A stretch of DNA of 64,000 nucleotides. Origin: Diprion similis. Lineage: Eukaryota > Arthropoda > Insecta > Hymenoptera > Diprionidae. Below, in pieces: positions 25,808 to 40,300 of this stretch. The number at the start of each line of letters is the position of its first letter. Position 1 is the stretch's first letter. The notes under the pieces are model-generated. The model did no database searches. It was not told where the DNA came from and saw only the letters and a program-made list of their open reading frames with translations. The stretch spans positions 18,502,031-18,566,030 of the forward strand of contig NC_060106.1 of assembly GCF_021155765.1 (NCBI RefSeq), in the 5' to 3' direction. The position numbers were made by a program, and so were the translations under genes.

Positions 25808-27066
25808 ATCACAAGACGAATAGCCTTTCCGAAAGGAACGGTCGACCAGGATGACGAGCAGCAAACACTGGCTAATCAAAGATTTCTACGAAAGTGTTGA
25901 GCACCGTATAATCGAAAGCACTGCAAGTAGGGAAACACAACAACCCGCAAGGAGGACACAATTCGGTCATTTCCAACGGACGCGGGTGGCAATCCTTCGG
26001 ACACTTGGCGACCACGTGGCCCCCTCCCCTCGCCACCCCAACACGCGACACGAAAGCTCGACTCGCGCGTGCCACGGCCGCCCGACTTACTGTCGGACGA
26101 ACCTGCAGCTGCTCTCCTCTCTCCGCTCTCTCCGTCCCGCTCGAATCGAGGGACGCGCGACAAGTGAGCCTTGTAGGATACCAACGCCGTCGGCGGCTCG
26201 CGAGGGGGATGCACCCCGTAGAACCGCCCCCGCGCAGGCGTTCCACATCCGCCCGGAAGTAATCAAGATCAACCCGAACTTAATCGCTTCTTTCAACTTT
26301 TCCGTTATCTGCGATTCGCCGAACGGACGATGCCTTGAGGGGACGAGGGGGTCTGGTCCGTTGGATGAAGACAATGTAGAGTTTCTTCTGGTCAAAATTA
26401 CGCACACATTCGAATAGCGGGAAGATAAGATGACATTGAAGGGTTTTATTTATATTATAAGAATATAAAGTTAAATGCAAATTCTTACAGTTCCATACTG
26501 CGCTTTGCATTCCTTGTCGGTAACACAATCCGCCTAAGATCACGCAACCCAAAAGTCACTGCAGTAACTTGTTATGGATTGTTTTTTGGGTTGCCTGTTG
26601 CTAGGCGCGTGGTGCGATTCATCTCCTTCCAATCTCCCGGTACATACAATCCACGCATCTTCTTTTTCGCGTTTACATCCAGCGATGTAAAATCTGTTAC
26701 GATGCAGTTCAAAAATGTCTCTACGTCAAAACGGGACAAAGAAATTTAACATGTGGAAAGTGATAATTTAGCCTCTGTTTACGAAGCGTCTGGTTCTGTC
26801 ACTTAATTTGTATTTCGATTTAACATCGTTTATCGCACGTCCACGATTTGTACACTAAAAAGCCGGGGCGCCGATGCTACTATGCACAGCCATGACGAGT
26901 GACGTACTAAAGATACGAAGGCAGGAGCGGTGTGCGACAGCCAGTGATCAGCTGACTGCTGCTGATCGTGAGACGCGGCGGAGCAGCGTACAGACGTTTA
27001 CTTCTCTGTGACAAATTTTGCGAAGGTCCGAGATTCCCATTTTCCTCTCTGACCGAAATCAGCACA
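25808..27066. promoter_or_regulatory. Divergent promoter region of ush and the F-box/LRR gene
   Basis: The two start codons face away from each other 1.26 kb apart. The ush side (25.85-26.25 kb) is GC-rich and has long frames open on both strands, typical of a GC-rich 5' UTR and promoter. The F-box side carries a CRE-like GTGACGTA near 26901-26908. A short inverted pair, AACCCAAAA and TTTTGGGTT, lies near 26546-26595. Transcription start sites cannot be placed from sequence alone. Confidence 0.45.
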
Positions 27067-28874
27067 ATGGCAATAACCAGCGACGGTGTGCTCGAAATGA
27101 CCAGCTCAGGAAGCTGTGATGTAACACCTCATCTACCGACCGAGGTAAGCTGGTCTCACCCACAGAGAGCAGTTGTCTAGATAAAATATCTCACATTCCT
27201 GTCATACATAACTCGCGTAGGACCTGCACATCAATTGAATAATTTCAACCACAATGAACCTCGTGAACTTAATTTACAGCTGTTTTTTTCATCCTCGCGT
27301 CACGAGAGCTGATGCATTTTTTGTATCAACTGTCACATCGTTGTTCGGTTGATAAAAATGATTGCAAACTCCACTTTACGCACAGATGTGATGCACGTGC
27401 TCGTAAGAGGAAGATATTATCTTACATCTGTCAAAATTTTTAACCATTTTTACCGTCGCTAGTCGCTGGTCCTAACCGCATGATTCGTAATTTTTGAAAA
27501 TATTTTTTTCCTTAATTGGAAGCCCCGCTAATTGTCACAACGAACTGTACAGGTATAACGCTGCGGGCACCGGAATCCAATCACAAGTCTATTAACATCT
27601 GAAAACGTCAACGGAATGGATATAATACAAACGTGTAAATTATTCTCAAACCGGTAAACAAAAATACGTGCATTCGTTCACGATACTCTATCGACTTATG
27701 AACCGTAGAGTTACTAATGCGCACGGAATTTCGTATAGAATACAAAATCCGAAATACTGAAAACTAATTGTTACTGTATTTCCTCTTTTGAAACCTTGAT
27801 TAATTTCAGGAAGTTGAACCAATATAATGAATCGTTTTTATATTTTAAGTCCGTAAAGACCGAAGATAAAAATAATATATAGTATACATCGGACCTCATG
27901 ACGCTAGCCGGCCCTGCAAAAATTCGCGCGATGTCGAACCCCATCGATATCGAAATTTGAAATCCCAAATTACTCCGAAATTGTAATAAAAGTGATATCG
28001 AGATGCACTTGCATGCGAAAAATCAAGAGCAACTGACAGAGAGTCGGAAGAAAAATCGTTGTATTAAAATATATGTAAATTACACGTAGATTGCAATGTA
28101 ATAATTCGCCCGCGTGACAAATGACAATAGATAGGTACATTATAATGACATTCACAAAGCCTGTGTACCGTCCTTGAAGGTGAGACGGAGGTTTCATTGA
28201 ACGACTCCTTTGTTCCGCATTTGCTTATTATATGCAATATATGTATACCGTTTAAATGTTATCTTAATAAAACACGTAATCTAGACAACTGCAGTCCCGA
28301 TTCATTTCACGAGTATCAATCACTGACAGACTTTGTATGAATGTAAAAATTAATTGCCACAGAGTTATTTCATTCCCTAACATTATTCTGTGAATCAAAT
28401 ATTCAACTTATTCGGTCATCATCTTGCACAGTATTTGTTAAAGTCTTCAGTTGTAATGGGCAAAGCATTCCCTCGTTCCAAACTCCAGCGAACGAGGACA
28501 TTTGTGTAAGATATGTGTAAGAAAAGATGATTACACCTCGGCGAAAAAAGTGGCCGTACGATTCAACTTTTTTAATTTCAACCAATGCGTTCTTGTCAAC
28601 TGCAAAATTATGAATTGCTTGCAAAGAAAACAGAAAAAAAAAATATTCATGAGGCCATTTGATTATTTATAAAACAAAGAAATTACACGTTTGATGCAAA
28701 CGGTCAAAGAGTCACACACAAACAAATAGGATTTAATACCTTGAGTGAATACGGAAGATTCTCAATCTTCGGTTGCCTTGGAATACTTAGTTCGCATAGC
28801 TGCAGACGTTCCATTATTTCAGAGTATCTAAATAATCAACCTCGGAGACAGCTAATCGTTGATAATATAATATG

Positions 28875-28911
<37 letters not shown>

Positions 28912-31900
28912 TGTAATAGATATACTATAGATAATGAATTTACGACTTGAAAATCTTTCTGGTCATTGTCTGTCTAATCAAAACGTTACCACATACAAAA
29001 GTGTGTCTAAGATCTGAAGCACCGCCGTAATCGAATTGGATCAAATAAATTCTAGACGATTGTATAAGTTTATTGATTGCGCAATTACCGTTTTCGCAAT
29101 TGTATTATTATATTACAGGTCTTTCAATGAAGTTGCTAAAAATTATCTAGGTCAAGACACACGGCGACAGCACGAATTATCATATTGTTGTGACCTTGAA
29201 TATCAAAGCTTGTCAGTAGGGACATTTCGGAATTTTTGCGAAATTTGAATTTCACTGTAAGAAAGTATGTCAGATTCAAGGAATCTAAATCTTGATATTT
29301 GTGGGCAGTGTAGTAACACATCTACATTCAAATTTACACCCAATGTTATTAATTGCACAATTATTGTTTAAGCTAAATCAATCATGTCACTTTTTTAGTT
29401 GTTACTAGACTACTTGATTATTATTTTTTTTTTCTCCAAACTAAAAATGAGCAAGGCCTTTTTGAAGAACCTATACTTTATAAAAAAAATTATTATCAAA
29501 GTGGGAACTCCTGACGATAAAATTTCATAATTTATTCTTTCAGGTATTGACACATATTATGTCGTATCTATTTTGTGCGGATCGAAATGCAGCGGGGCAG
29601 GTTTGCTGTCACTGGCGAGAAGCATCCCTTGACATGCGGTTTGTTAATGAACAAGTTGTCAGCCTGACTCGTGGCTCTTCGGGAGACAATTTGCATGTAC
29701 TTATGAATATTCTCCGACACTCCACACGGCCATTCTACAACTTCATATTCAAAGATCTCGAGCTGAGGAAAATGGAATGGTTTTGGGAAAAGTTTGGACC
29801 GGACATGAGAAGCCTAATTCTGGTATTACGATTATATACTTTGCCCAATATTACTGTGACAGTAAAATAATAAACTGAGCAAACTTTAATTTAACATGAT
29901 TGAAATTTAGGTGAACTGTGATTTGGGAGAAAAAATGCTAGTTGCAATTCTGAAGAGCTGCGACAATCTGCAAACTCTACACGTCAATGCTTGCAGAGAG
30001 TGCCTGATGTCAGGACGACTTTTGGATGATGAAAATGACGTTAAAGTTCTCTCAGCAAAGTTGCTCAACTTGAAAGAATTGAGTCTAGCTTCTAACAGAT
30101 ACTTGAGCGACGCATTATTTAATAGACTAGTAAACATTTGTCCAAACTTGATATCGCTAAGTTTAAGTGGTTGCCAAATATCTTTCCACTCCGGCTTGTA
30201 TAAAAAGTTTTATCCCAGCAATAGCACAGTTTTGCACGTGTCAGAATCTGTCTTAACATTTTGTAACATTTTAACTTTCCTAAACCGCCAAGCGAAACAC
30301 TTGAAGTACCTTAGTTTCAGTTCTACGTTGATAGACGGTACAGCTTTGGCTACTTTATGTACCATAAAAGACTTGAAACTAGAATCCCTAAAACTACAGT
30401 GTTGTGACCAGTTGACAAACGTTGGTATTCGCTCCTTGACGGAACATCAGACATATTTAAAAGTTCTAGATGTAAGTTTTTGCACCAGAGTAACAGACGC
30501 CAGTTTAGTTTGCATTTGCAAAAATTTGGCAAACTTGGAAGCGTTGAATATAAGAAGATGCAGAGCAGTCACAGACCATGGTGTCAAGCAAGTACGACGA
30601 CTAAAACACCTCAAAGAGTTGGATATATCGGAATGTGAACAACTTACAAGCGAGTGTATTACGAATGGTCTATGTGCTGCTGATTGGGAAGACAACGAAG
30701 AAAATGAAAACAACGAGAACTTCGTAGACTTTAATTATCTAGGGCCAACTAAACATGTTACCAAGTCACTGCCCTCAGAACAGAAGAGGATAAATAACAA
30801 TTTAGAAAAACTCTATGCTAACGCACTGAATTTAGATGAAAAATCAATTCTTAGTATCGCGACAAGTTGTCCAAAATTGGTATTACTAGATGTTGGATAT
30901 TGCTTCAATGCTATTACAGACAGTAGCATACAGGTAAAGAAAAAGTATAATTTAAACTTGTTTTCTAATCATAAGGCAAGAGAAACGATTAATTTTTTAA
31001 CACAAATGCTAAAAAAAAGTCAGTACACAAATGATTTCAACTAAACTATCCATGATTTTCACATTTTCAGATGATATTTAAAGAGTTAGTGCTTTTAAGA
31101 TCGCTGACGTTAAGTCGCTGCGACAAAGTGAGTGACCTGGGTTTAACTGGAATGGGAGCTGGAAATCGAGAAAATTTAGAGAAAACCTGGGCTCAGAGTT
31201 ATATAGAAGTTCCAGAGCCTCAACTTAGAATACGCCTAGGTTCAAGAGTAGAGGAGGAAATCTGGCGTGATGCTAAGCGGAAACGTGAAGTAAAAAAAAT
31301 GTGCGAAGACCTCTCCACGCTATTTGATAACGACGTATGTTCAGGATTTTCACTAGCTCGACTAAAAGGATTGAAAGAATTAGACTTGGCTGGATGCAAT
31401 AAAATTACAGATGTCAGCCTAAAGTATGCTTTCAACTTCCCGGAACTCAGATTTCTAGATCTTAGCCTGTGCCAGCAAGTAAGACAATTACTGAACATTT
31501 TTCAAAAAATGATTCGTACTGTTTAAAAATATCCTGCAATGGGCGAATGTGTTTTTGTACTAAACATTCAATTTTTCTGTAGATAACACACGAAGGATTG
31601 GATTTTCTGACCAGGAATAACCAAGCTGTGGAAGAATTGCATTTATCCCAATGTCATAATGTGACGGACATGGGAATTTCTTATATTGCTAAAAGACTGC
31701 ATCGTTTGAAAAGTCTATATTTACAGGTACAAAGTCTCAAATTTATATACAAATGAGGAATATTATTTCATGAAGGTATTACACAATGATCATCAATTCA
31801 CCTCTGCAACTGTTCTAAAACAGGGATGTTCGCAGCTGACTGATCACAGCTTGGATTCGATAAAAATTCACTGCACTGCGTTACAGTTCTTAGATGTTAA

Positions 31901-32027
31901 GGCTTGTCGCGGAATGTCGATCGCCGGCATAGAGAGTCTACTTCACTTAAACATCGATTATTCAAGAGAATCGGAAGACCTTGTGCAAAGTAAAAAACCA
32001 CCACCTGCCCCACCTATGCGCAGATAA
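27067..32027 (+). CDS. F-box / leucine-rich-repeat protein (SCF substrate receptor), 711 aa
   Basis: It should act as substrate receptor of an SCF (Skp1-Cullin1-F-box) ubiquitin ligase. Six exons: 27067-27144, 29544-29822, 29911-30933, 31071-31478, 31583-31726 and 31824-32027, all phase 0. The F-box spans about residues 22-57 and is split by intron 1 (LPTE, then VLTHIMSYLFCADRNAAGQV). Cysteine-type leucine-rich repeats fill most of residues 135-700, for example LKVLDVSFCTRVTDASLVCI and LKELDLAGCNKITDVSL. An acidic Asn/Glu spacer (about residues 370-382) and a charged helical insert (about 485-560) interrupt them. The tail is proline-rich (KKPPPAPPMRR), a possible SH3 or WW ligand. Start: ATG in good context (CACAATGGC), with an in-frame GTG/ATG-poor leader upstream. 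I cannot name the ortholog; it is not obviously Fbxl7. Confidence 0.85.
27145..29543. other. Intron 1 of the F-box/LRR gene
   Basis: A 2.4 kb AT-rich intron that splits the F-box. It contains a (TA)n run at about 28880-28905. No other feature is seen. Confidence 0.6.
28880..28905. repeat. (TA)n microsatellite
   Basis: A TA dinucleotide run in intron 1 of the F-box/LRR gene. Confidence 0.9.
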
Positions 32028-32135
32028 CAATTATGTAGACCGAATCGAAGGCTGACAGATGGAAGTTAGAAGGTTTTGTCTAACTTCTACTAACTTTTTA
32101 AATCACTGCATTTTTTAAAAGGAAACGATGAAAGT

Positions 32136-32141
32136 AATAAA
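32136..32141 (+). terminator. Poly(A) signal of the F-box/LRR gene
   Basis: The first AATAAA downstream of the stop codon, 109 bases past it, in AT-rich sequence. Cleavage would fall shortly after. Further signals lie downstream, so a longer 3' UTR is possible. Confidence 0.5.
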
Positions 32142-34665
32142 TTAAACTGAATATTCAACAGCTATATTTACCAAATTCGATATTGCATACTTCAGAATCA
32201 ACCGATATTTTCATAAAAATGTTGAAAAATTTCCCTCTATCTTCTTGTACATCTGTTCGAATTAAAATAGTAATGAGTATTATTTATTAATTAAATTTTA
32301 GTTAGCTATTATTGTACATGGTAAAAAAATTTTATAATACGCATTGCAAAAAGTAGTTACAGCAGTTTTATACCTTCGAGTGTTACTAACGTATTTTGAA
32401 GTTTGCGAAATGTAAATTCCTTAGTAACTACAGCATCTAATATGTATGCATCAGATTTATAATGAAGCGAAATTTTATTTTTGTTTATTTATATGAGGAT
32501 ATCATATTTCGGTACCATAATTTCGCTGTTACATCAAGACACAAATGGTTTGAAGTCTATACACACTACTGATGACAAAAACTTATTGGCCAAACGGTTT
32601 TACTGGTTTTCAAAATACAGGTAGGATAGGTTTTGTGGTGAATAACGGTACTAACGTCATCCAAGATATTCTTCAGTCTCAAAGCTTCAACGCCATATGC
32701 AGTTCAAATAGTATGAGTTTATTTTTACTGTAGATTAACGAAGAATACAAATTTTCGTGGATATTTACATACCCAATTTTTACTTTGAACTGCGTTTTAT
32801 ATAAATATGAAAATATTGTAACATAATAGTTAAAATAATTGAGAATAAAATACAAACATCTGAATTTCTGTTTCTATTTCGTTATTTAAGTTTCACCCAA
32901 AACAGTAGATATTGCTAAAATCTTTAACATTATAGGAAACGATATATTACAGACATATTAAAATATACCTGGGAATCCCTTGTAAAATAGTAAATGGCTC
33001 TCATCTCGAAGATTCAACCGCACGTGACGATGCGAAAACGACTTTCGCAAGATCATAAGACTCTACTTTACATCAAATAATCTTTCCTAGAAAATCAGCC
33101 AATGTTTAAGCAATTTTATTTTCATATTTCCAGTTCGAAATTTGAAAACGTTACAACCGTGTTATAATATGATTGCGAAACTACAAAATATGTACAAAAT
33201 TACAATAACTATAGCCACAAAGACATCTCCTTTTTTGCATTTGAATAACATTTCAACAAGTAACAACATTTATAAATATTTACACCTGCGGTTAGACGCT
33301 CGTAAACCAAACTCATTTAAATGTTTTTATTAAAGAAGAATGAACGCCAATTGTCATTCTCAAGTACCAACAAGATTTGGTTGGGAAATTTTTTTTGTTT
33401 CTTCATTTGGTACTATTGATTTTCTCTTTAGACGTAAACAACTTAAGCTTGTTAAATTGTACAATAAAAATGAATATCCGAGTTTGCGCGATCGGCAAAG
33501 TTTCAATTTCCGTGTTAAAAATGATTTCTTTTTCCAATTGGATACAATAACGAGAATGATTTTTTTTTTGTGTAAATATTTTAGACAAGTAAATATGAAA
33601 TTCTTTCACATTTCCAACAAAGAAGCATGTCCTACAATGTCTGCATGTGTGTGTGTATGCGTAAACCAAAACATTTTAACTCAAAGTGTACTTAAGTATG
33701 GAATTATTTGTAACCATTACTGTCTAGTTAGAAAAATAATGCTAGATTGTACAATACTTAATTGTATATCTAATATGGATTTCAGTGAATGCAAACCTCG
33801 CATCACCTAATAATCTTATTGCTTGTGAGGTATGAGTCAGTGCAAAGCAAAGATTGATATAAACTATTTTATCAACTTACTGTATTTTAGCAGAACACAA
33901 GAAAGTCTCGGAAGTCTAAATGAATTAACAAGAAATCTTAATTACACAGTACGTAATTATTTATACGTACATCACACAGAAAGAATGGAACATCCTGCTT
34001 ATGGTATATTATTGAAGCTGAGATTTGGAACATTATTCAACCTGTTTCCAATTTATTTTAACAGCGTTATTTCCTTTTGTTGTTAGTCAATTATGTAAAA
34101 CCGATGAAAACACAACCAGCCTGTGCTCATAGTGATTAAAGAATACGTGATTAATTGTTACAACTGAAATTAGTAAAATATAATCCAACTTAAAAACTAA
34201 CATCCAATATCCTATTTGTCGATTTCCCAGACCAAATATATAACTTTTTTTTTTTACAGAAACCGATTAATTAATTAGAAATAAAGGGGAGGAAAGGTAT
34301 TCCTATCTGTTGTCTGAAGAAACATAGTCAAATTATTGTTGAAAATTTAGTGATCAACACATTGATTAAGGAGATACGTAAATTTTGTGTTGTTCGTAAA
34401 AGTAAATGATTTTCAAGTAATTTGGTTTAACAAAGGAATATACATACTAGCCAGATGTCAGTAATGCGAGTGCAGAAATGTTTTTTGTAGTCATGTATAT
34501 AAACGTTTGAACTCTGGCCGGATGTCTCACATCTTCAACCCTGTGCTTCTAATCGTAAGCATATATACTACATACAAATTGACCTTCAATACTTCGCTAT
34601 TTTCACCTCCTTTTGATTAATAAACATGCTTAAGTTATCAATTAATTGATAGAGAATAAGTTTTG

Positions 34666-34667
<2 letters not shown>

Positions 34668-34715
<48 letters not shown>
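34668..34715. repeat. (ATT)n microsatellite
   Basis: Sixteen uninterrupted ATT units between the F-box/LRR and Hsf genes. Confidence 0.95.
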
Positions 34716-34718
<3 letters not shown>

Positions 34719-37262
34719 TTTAATAACAAAATCAATTGGTAATTTAATTAATTACCCAATTACGATACCCTTAGTCTTTCCTCCAATTCTAAAATAGAAA
34801 GAGAAGAAATTATAGTTTTCATCGACTTAAGAATAAAGTGTATAGCATATAGACTACGTTAAACTAAAAAAAAATGTCTCGATTCACTGATCTCTGCTAT
34901 TACTAGACCATGAAAACATTCGATCTGCAAGCTCATGGATGTAAAAGAAATTCCGAATTGTCAACATTCAATCTGGTCCGAATTTTCTGATGGGGCAGCG
35001 ACAAAACGGCACATTTACCATGACCTGTGAAAGGCGTCTTCTAGCGATGCATACCGTACAAAGTACCCGCCATATGGTAACAGTATACAATAATATAAAA
35101 AACAAGAAACAAAACAAAAAGATACACCTAAATTCTACTTTACTCGGAAGATTTCAGTCTTTTATTTTATTTCGCACCATTCACTTTACAATATACATAA
35201 AAGCTTCGTTATCAAACGAACAATTTTAATCGTAATTTGATCCGCTAATTTCGATAGCTTCAGACCATATGACCTTTGAATAATTCACTGGACAGTTTAT
35301 ATCTATAGTGCGAGAGGTGCTACGGTTTTAAATAAAAGCAAAAGTCTAAAAGACGTACTTGCTGTAAACCGTTGAAAACATTCATAAAAATTATAATTCG
35401 AAAATCAATTTTTCATTCATTCGAAATTATCCTTCTATACAATATTCATTCAAATTGGACTTTGAAGACTAAAGTCAAAAGTGCTTCAACCGTACATGAA
35501 GAAAAACAAAAATCTGCGGATACTTCCCAATCCACTCTTTCCCATTGTCAATAATCGAATTTAAAGTTTGACTTGATCCACAAGTTGTTAAAAAAAAAAG
35601 AAAACCAAAATGAACTTCCAGAGATTTTTGTTCGGAAGTAGTTGCAAAGCACTTTCAAAATTTATTAAAGTAAATAAATAATCAATCTGTTCCAGATTCT
35701 ATATCATTTTTTTTTAGAAGCTCAGTCTGAATATATTAAAATATTGATCATCAATGAAGATTTTTAAACCGACAAATTACTATCTTCAAAAATAAGACCA
35801 CGGTTTTATAAGATTGTTCAATATGTTCAAGAAAAAGGCTTCAACTAAACATTTCTAACAACCATATTTAGGAGAGGTACAATATACAACAATCTGACAA
35901 AATTCGCAAAAATTTCGAGTACATAGTTCACATTGTGTCGGAAAAATTTTGCAATTTGCAAAACAAAATTACCGGCTCTCTTAATCTAACAGTTAACGAC
36001 CGTTACTTTGTGCCGATAATTATTTCATACCAAAAATCTGAGCCTTGTAGCCGGACATTTTCAATCAAAATGTTCAAGTAATGGTGAACTTAAATTTACC
36101 CATCAAAGTTGAACTCTTAATCTTTTGTAACAGTTTGAATTAAATTAATACGTGATTTCTGCATTGAAAACTTATAAGAATACTGTGCAGGTATTCTTCC
36201 AGTGTTTTAGTATCAAAGTTAAATTTAAGAAACTGATACAAATTGAGCCAACTTATCGATTATCAGAAATATTAAAGAACAGATGGAACTTATTAATCTA
36301 TCGGTGGTATGTCATTTTTTCATCAACTGATTGTCAGTTTTTTCAGACAATCAATCGCTTCACACGTTCATACAGCAATTTTTTATAGTCTTATCCAAGC
36401 TTGCATTGTTTGAATGAATTCTATTGGCAACTATGAGATTATTAAGAAATATATATATTTATATATATATATCAATATATTATATGGTAAAACATATAAT
36501 AGTCGTCTATAAAATCTAAAGTCAGTTATTACTGTAAGTAACAGTTTGGACCAAATGCAATGATATTTTTGCTGTTTTTTTTGTTCGCTTTTTTGCTTTT
36601 AGTACATAAAATTATCACTATAAATGTTTTGCTTCATTAACCTCTGATTATACAGGTAGTTTAGGGAATATTTACAGAAAATACCTTTCTCAAATTCCAC
36701 ATTCAATCAAGAGACTTGACTAATCACTGTTATTGTTTAATAAAGACAATCTTTGCGTTCTTTTCAGTTTCTGAATATATTGCGACTGAACAGTACCTGC
36801 AGTTGTGGCAAAAAAAAAAACACAAATAAAAACTATCATTGTGCAAGAAAATAAGCATTCAATGAAACTGATGAATGTTGTTAGACAACTCTATTTCCAT
36901 ATTTCGAAATTGATGAAATGATCAATGTAACTCTACATGCACTGTAAGTTTACAACCTATTCGCCAGGTGTTTCTGAATTTACTGTGCTTCTTTTATAGT
37001 CAATATTATAGTATAGAGAGATTACATAATACCAAGAAGAGTGAGGCTACATTCTGAAACTCAAACCTGATCTATTAAAAGGTTTTGCAATCTATTACAA
37101 ATTGTCAAGAAATTTGACAGCTGCGATAGAAATTCATTGCATTCTAAAAACTTGAATATAATAACATACATATACATATACATGTATATAGATACATAAA
37201 TAAAACAATTTCAACTTGTCAATTATTTGTTCAATCGCACATCATTCTGATAATGTCGAGCG

Positions 37263-37268
37263 TTTATT
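37263..37268 (-). terminator. Hsf: Likely poly(A) signal of Hsf
   Basis: TTTATT on the plus strand reads AATAAA on the minus strand, 45 bases past the Hsf stop codon. Other copies further left could extend the 3' UTR. Confidence 0.45.
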
Positions 37269-37312
37269 AAAGAACTTGACTGTAAATATATGTGCTCACC
37301 GCATAAGAAGAC

Positions 37313-40300
37313 TTAAGAGGATTCTAGGTTGTCGTTAACAGCTTTCAACGACTCTAAAAGCGATGCCTTACTGTCTTCCAGGTCGTAAGTATCTTGATAA
37401 TTGTTTGTCGAATTATTCAATGGGGATGATAGCGAAGAGGTTGCTCCCAAAAATATATCATTATCAAAATCGAGGAAATTTTGAGGAGGATTGTATGCCA
37501 TGAGTTCTCCACCCCCGTTAAGCTCTGAAATATTAATTAGCACAAATTTGTCAATACCAACCAGGTAACCAATGATAAAGAGTACATTATTTTTAGATCA
37601 GAATAAAAATTTTAGTATAACTCTTTGGAGCTTTCAGCGTACCCATATCATCTCCTTCTCTTTCTCTCTGCATCTGCGAATGTGGGTCAAGTTCTGGATT
37701 CATTGGTATCCCAAACGACATTGGATCTTCGGCACCAAATAACTGAAAAACATTAGAAAAAAAAAAACAAATAAATAATTGATAATGAGACAGAGTTGAA
37801 TGCAGATGATTAAGTAGCACATGAAGGATTGTCATTTAATAAATGACTCAAGAATCGATAGATCAAATACAATCAATTTCTTATACATACTCCCAATAGA
37901 GCATTGGCGTCAATGCTGTAACCCTCGCCTCGCAGCAATTCTCTCAAGTTATCCAACTCGGACTGCACAGTTTCCACGTGGTTGTCCACTTCCTCCCTGA
38001 AGACAATTTTTTATTGTGAAAAACAAAAAACCAAATATACACATTGCTTAAAAATCGACTCAGTACTTAAAAAATATAAATGAAATATACAAACGTATTC
38101 TGAAAAAAAATATTAATAATAAGAATATTGTTACTATGACTAAATCTTTTTAAATCTGTAATACATATAAATATGAATAATATTTATGGTTTGCTTAATC
38201 AATTGACTTGTCTGGAATAAGCTAATGATATGTGAAAATTGCAAATTGAAATGAGTATTACGGTAATATTTGAAGAATTTAGAAAAGAGAAGATGTAACG
38301 AGATATCAATTCATTGTAAACAACCCACACTCAGGAATTGGGATCAAAATTATAATCCCTATAACGTTGGTTGAACACCTTGGGGCTGATTTGAACTTAC
38401 GTAGGTCCTAACCTAATTGGATCATTTAAACAACTCAATGATAAATCGCTAGACGCTGCGCTACTTCCTTCTCCGTTGTTATTTGTGATGACTTCTCGAT
38501 TCTTGATCGCGTTGTCAACTTCGTTACCAGATGATCTTTCCTCCATCAGTGAATCTTCATAAACATCATTATCATTGACATTGTCGTTATCGTTTTCAAT
38601 GGCATCAGGAATCAGCAGTATCTCGTCGAGTTTCTGTAATTTTTCTATAGGTGATACATTATCCACACTTCGATCCTCTTCTGCGCTTCCAGCGCTGTCG
38701 ATATCCAGGTCAAGATCAAAATCGTTTGATGACTTCATGTTTGCAGCCATTGCAGCTAGTTTCGAACTCCGAACTACAGCCAATGGAACAGGTTTCATTT
38801 TCCCCTTACATTCGATGGGTGAAGTTTTATCAGGCGGAGGACTACTGGAAGTTGTTGCAGGCACTTCAAGAAACAGCGTTTCTTCCCTAAAAAACCGAGA
38901 CAGCCCCGCTTGATAGCTAGTCTTGATTTTTATATTGATCTCGATTTACTTAGCTTAATACTCTCTCTCGCACTCTTTCTCTCTCTGTCTCTCTCTTTTC
39001 CTTTTTTTCTCTATCCATATTCTCAGACATGCAAATTTTATGCTGGCAGCCGGAGATAACAGCCAAAAATGATAATATAAAAATAGACGTGAAAATAAAA
39101 TTATGTAATAGAACAATAAATATTTCGTCAAAAGGTTTGAAGCCCTAATACGGTTACCAAATTATGGGCATGAAACCAAACTGTATTACCTTGTTTGAAA
39201 CAAGTTCAGCATATTTAGCTGCTAACTGTAGCTTCAGCTCTGCCTTAGGCACGACTACAAATACGAATATTAAGACTGTCGAAAACAGGAATGTGCAGAA
39301 ATAGTAACTATGTCAATAATGAATCATGGAATCATGGAACCATGGATGGAATAATTAATATATCGTTCGTATGTAGCAGTGCCTAAGGAAAGAAAGAATG
39401 AATAAGGAACGAGATTAAAGTTAGTAACATCAACGTAATTTAAGACTGGGAAAAAAAATACTATCTCGCAACTTCAGACTGAATTAAGTATGTTTTGCTT
39501 CATCAATCTTTACTAAAATTTATTCAATCCTCAAGTTATGAAATAACGTTTTTTTCCAGTAATGCATCGTTACGTTAAGTTGACGAACTGTGACTTCATC
39601 ATAAAAACAGTTTTCATTCATACAAATTGTCTACATTTGCGCCATCGGTACACCAGATTTAGCATGCTGGATTACATATATTTTGAAGACATAAATTTGC
39701 GCTTTTGAAAGTTCAATTTGCACAACTACAAGGCTTGAGCAATCTGCTTTAAGCAGTAGAAATAGTTACAAATGTAATACTCATTAGTAATGCTTTGATT
39801 TGGAATGCATAGCAACTAAGAAAGTAATAAATAGTTTGTATTGTTTACGTTAAGACTTGTAAAAATATAATATCAGGCCTTCCGCTCTAGTTTCGTTGAT
39901 AACAAATGATCAAGAGTTTTCCGAAGTTACAAAATTATTAGTTAGATTAATTTCTTTCGATGTTTCAAGCATTGTTAGATCAAAATCAAAAGTTTCGGAT
40001 TTTCGACCTCGAACTTCTGGAAAATTCACAGAATTTGGATAAAACTTTTCACAATCATCCTAATCGTGCATCAACATCACAATTGTGTCATAATGCGATG
40101 CACGAAGAGATTGATTATGAAAAATATTGTTCAAATTCTCTAACTCGCTCAGAAATTCGATGTCGAAAATTCGATGTTTTTCTTCCGATTGTTTTCTTAT
40201 AAAAATCAAACACGAATTGCGAAACGCATTAAAATTTCCTAAGCTCAATCTGGGAAACGATTTTTACAAGTCTGCCATGCATTCCATTTCTGTTCTGCAA

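Larger units (their letters stand above)
32142..37312. other. Gene-free stretch between the F-box/LRR and Hsf genes
   Basis: AT-rich DNA between two convergent 3' ends, probably shared by long 3' UTRs. It has an (ATT)n microsatellite at 34668-34715. The longest open frame (33340-33810 plus, 156 codons) includes simple-repeat sequence and shows no domain. Confidence 0.5.

Noticed and set aside
25851-26417. 188-codon plus-strand open frame and overlapping minus-strand frames
   Set aside because: A GC-rich promoter/5' UTR is open in several frames; the minus-strand FOG motif explains this locus better.
33340-33810. 156-codon plus-strand open frame
   Set aside because: Composition follows the AT-rich background and includes a GT microsatellite; no domain.
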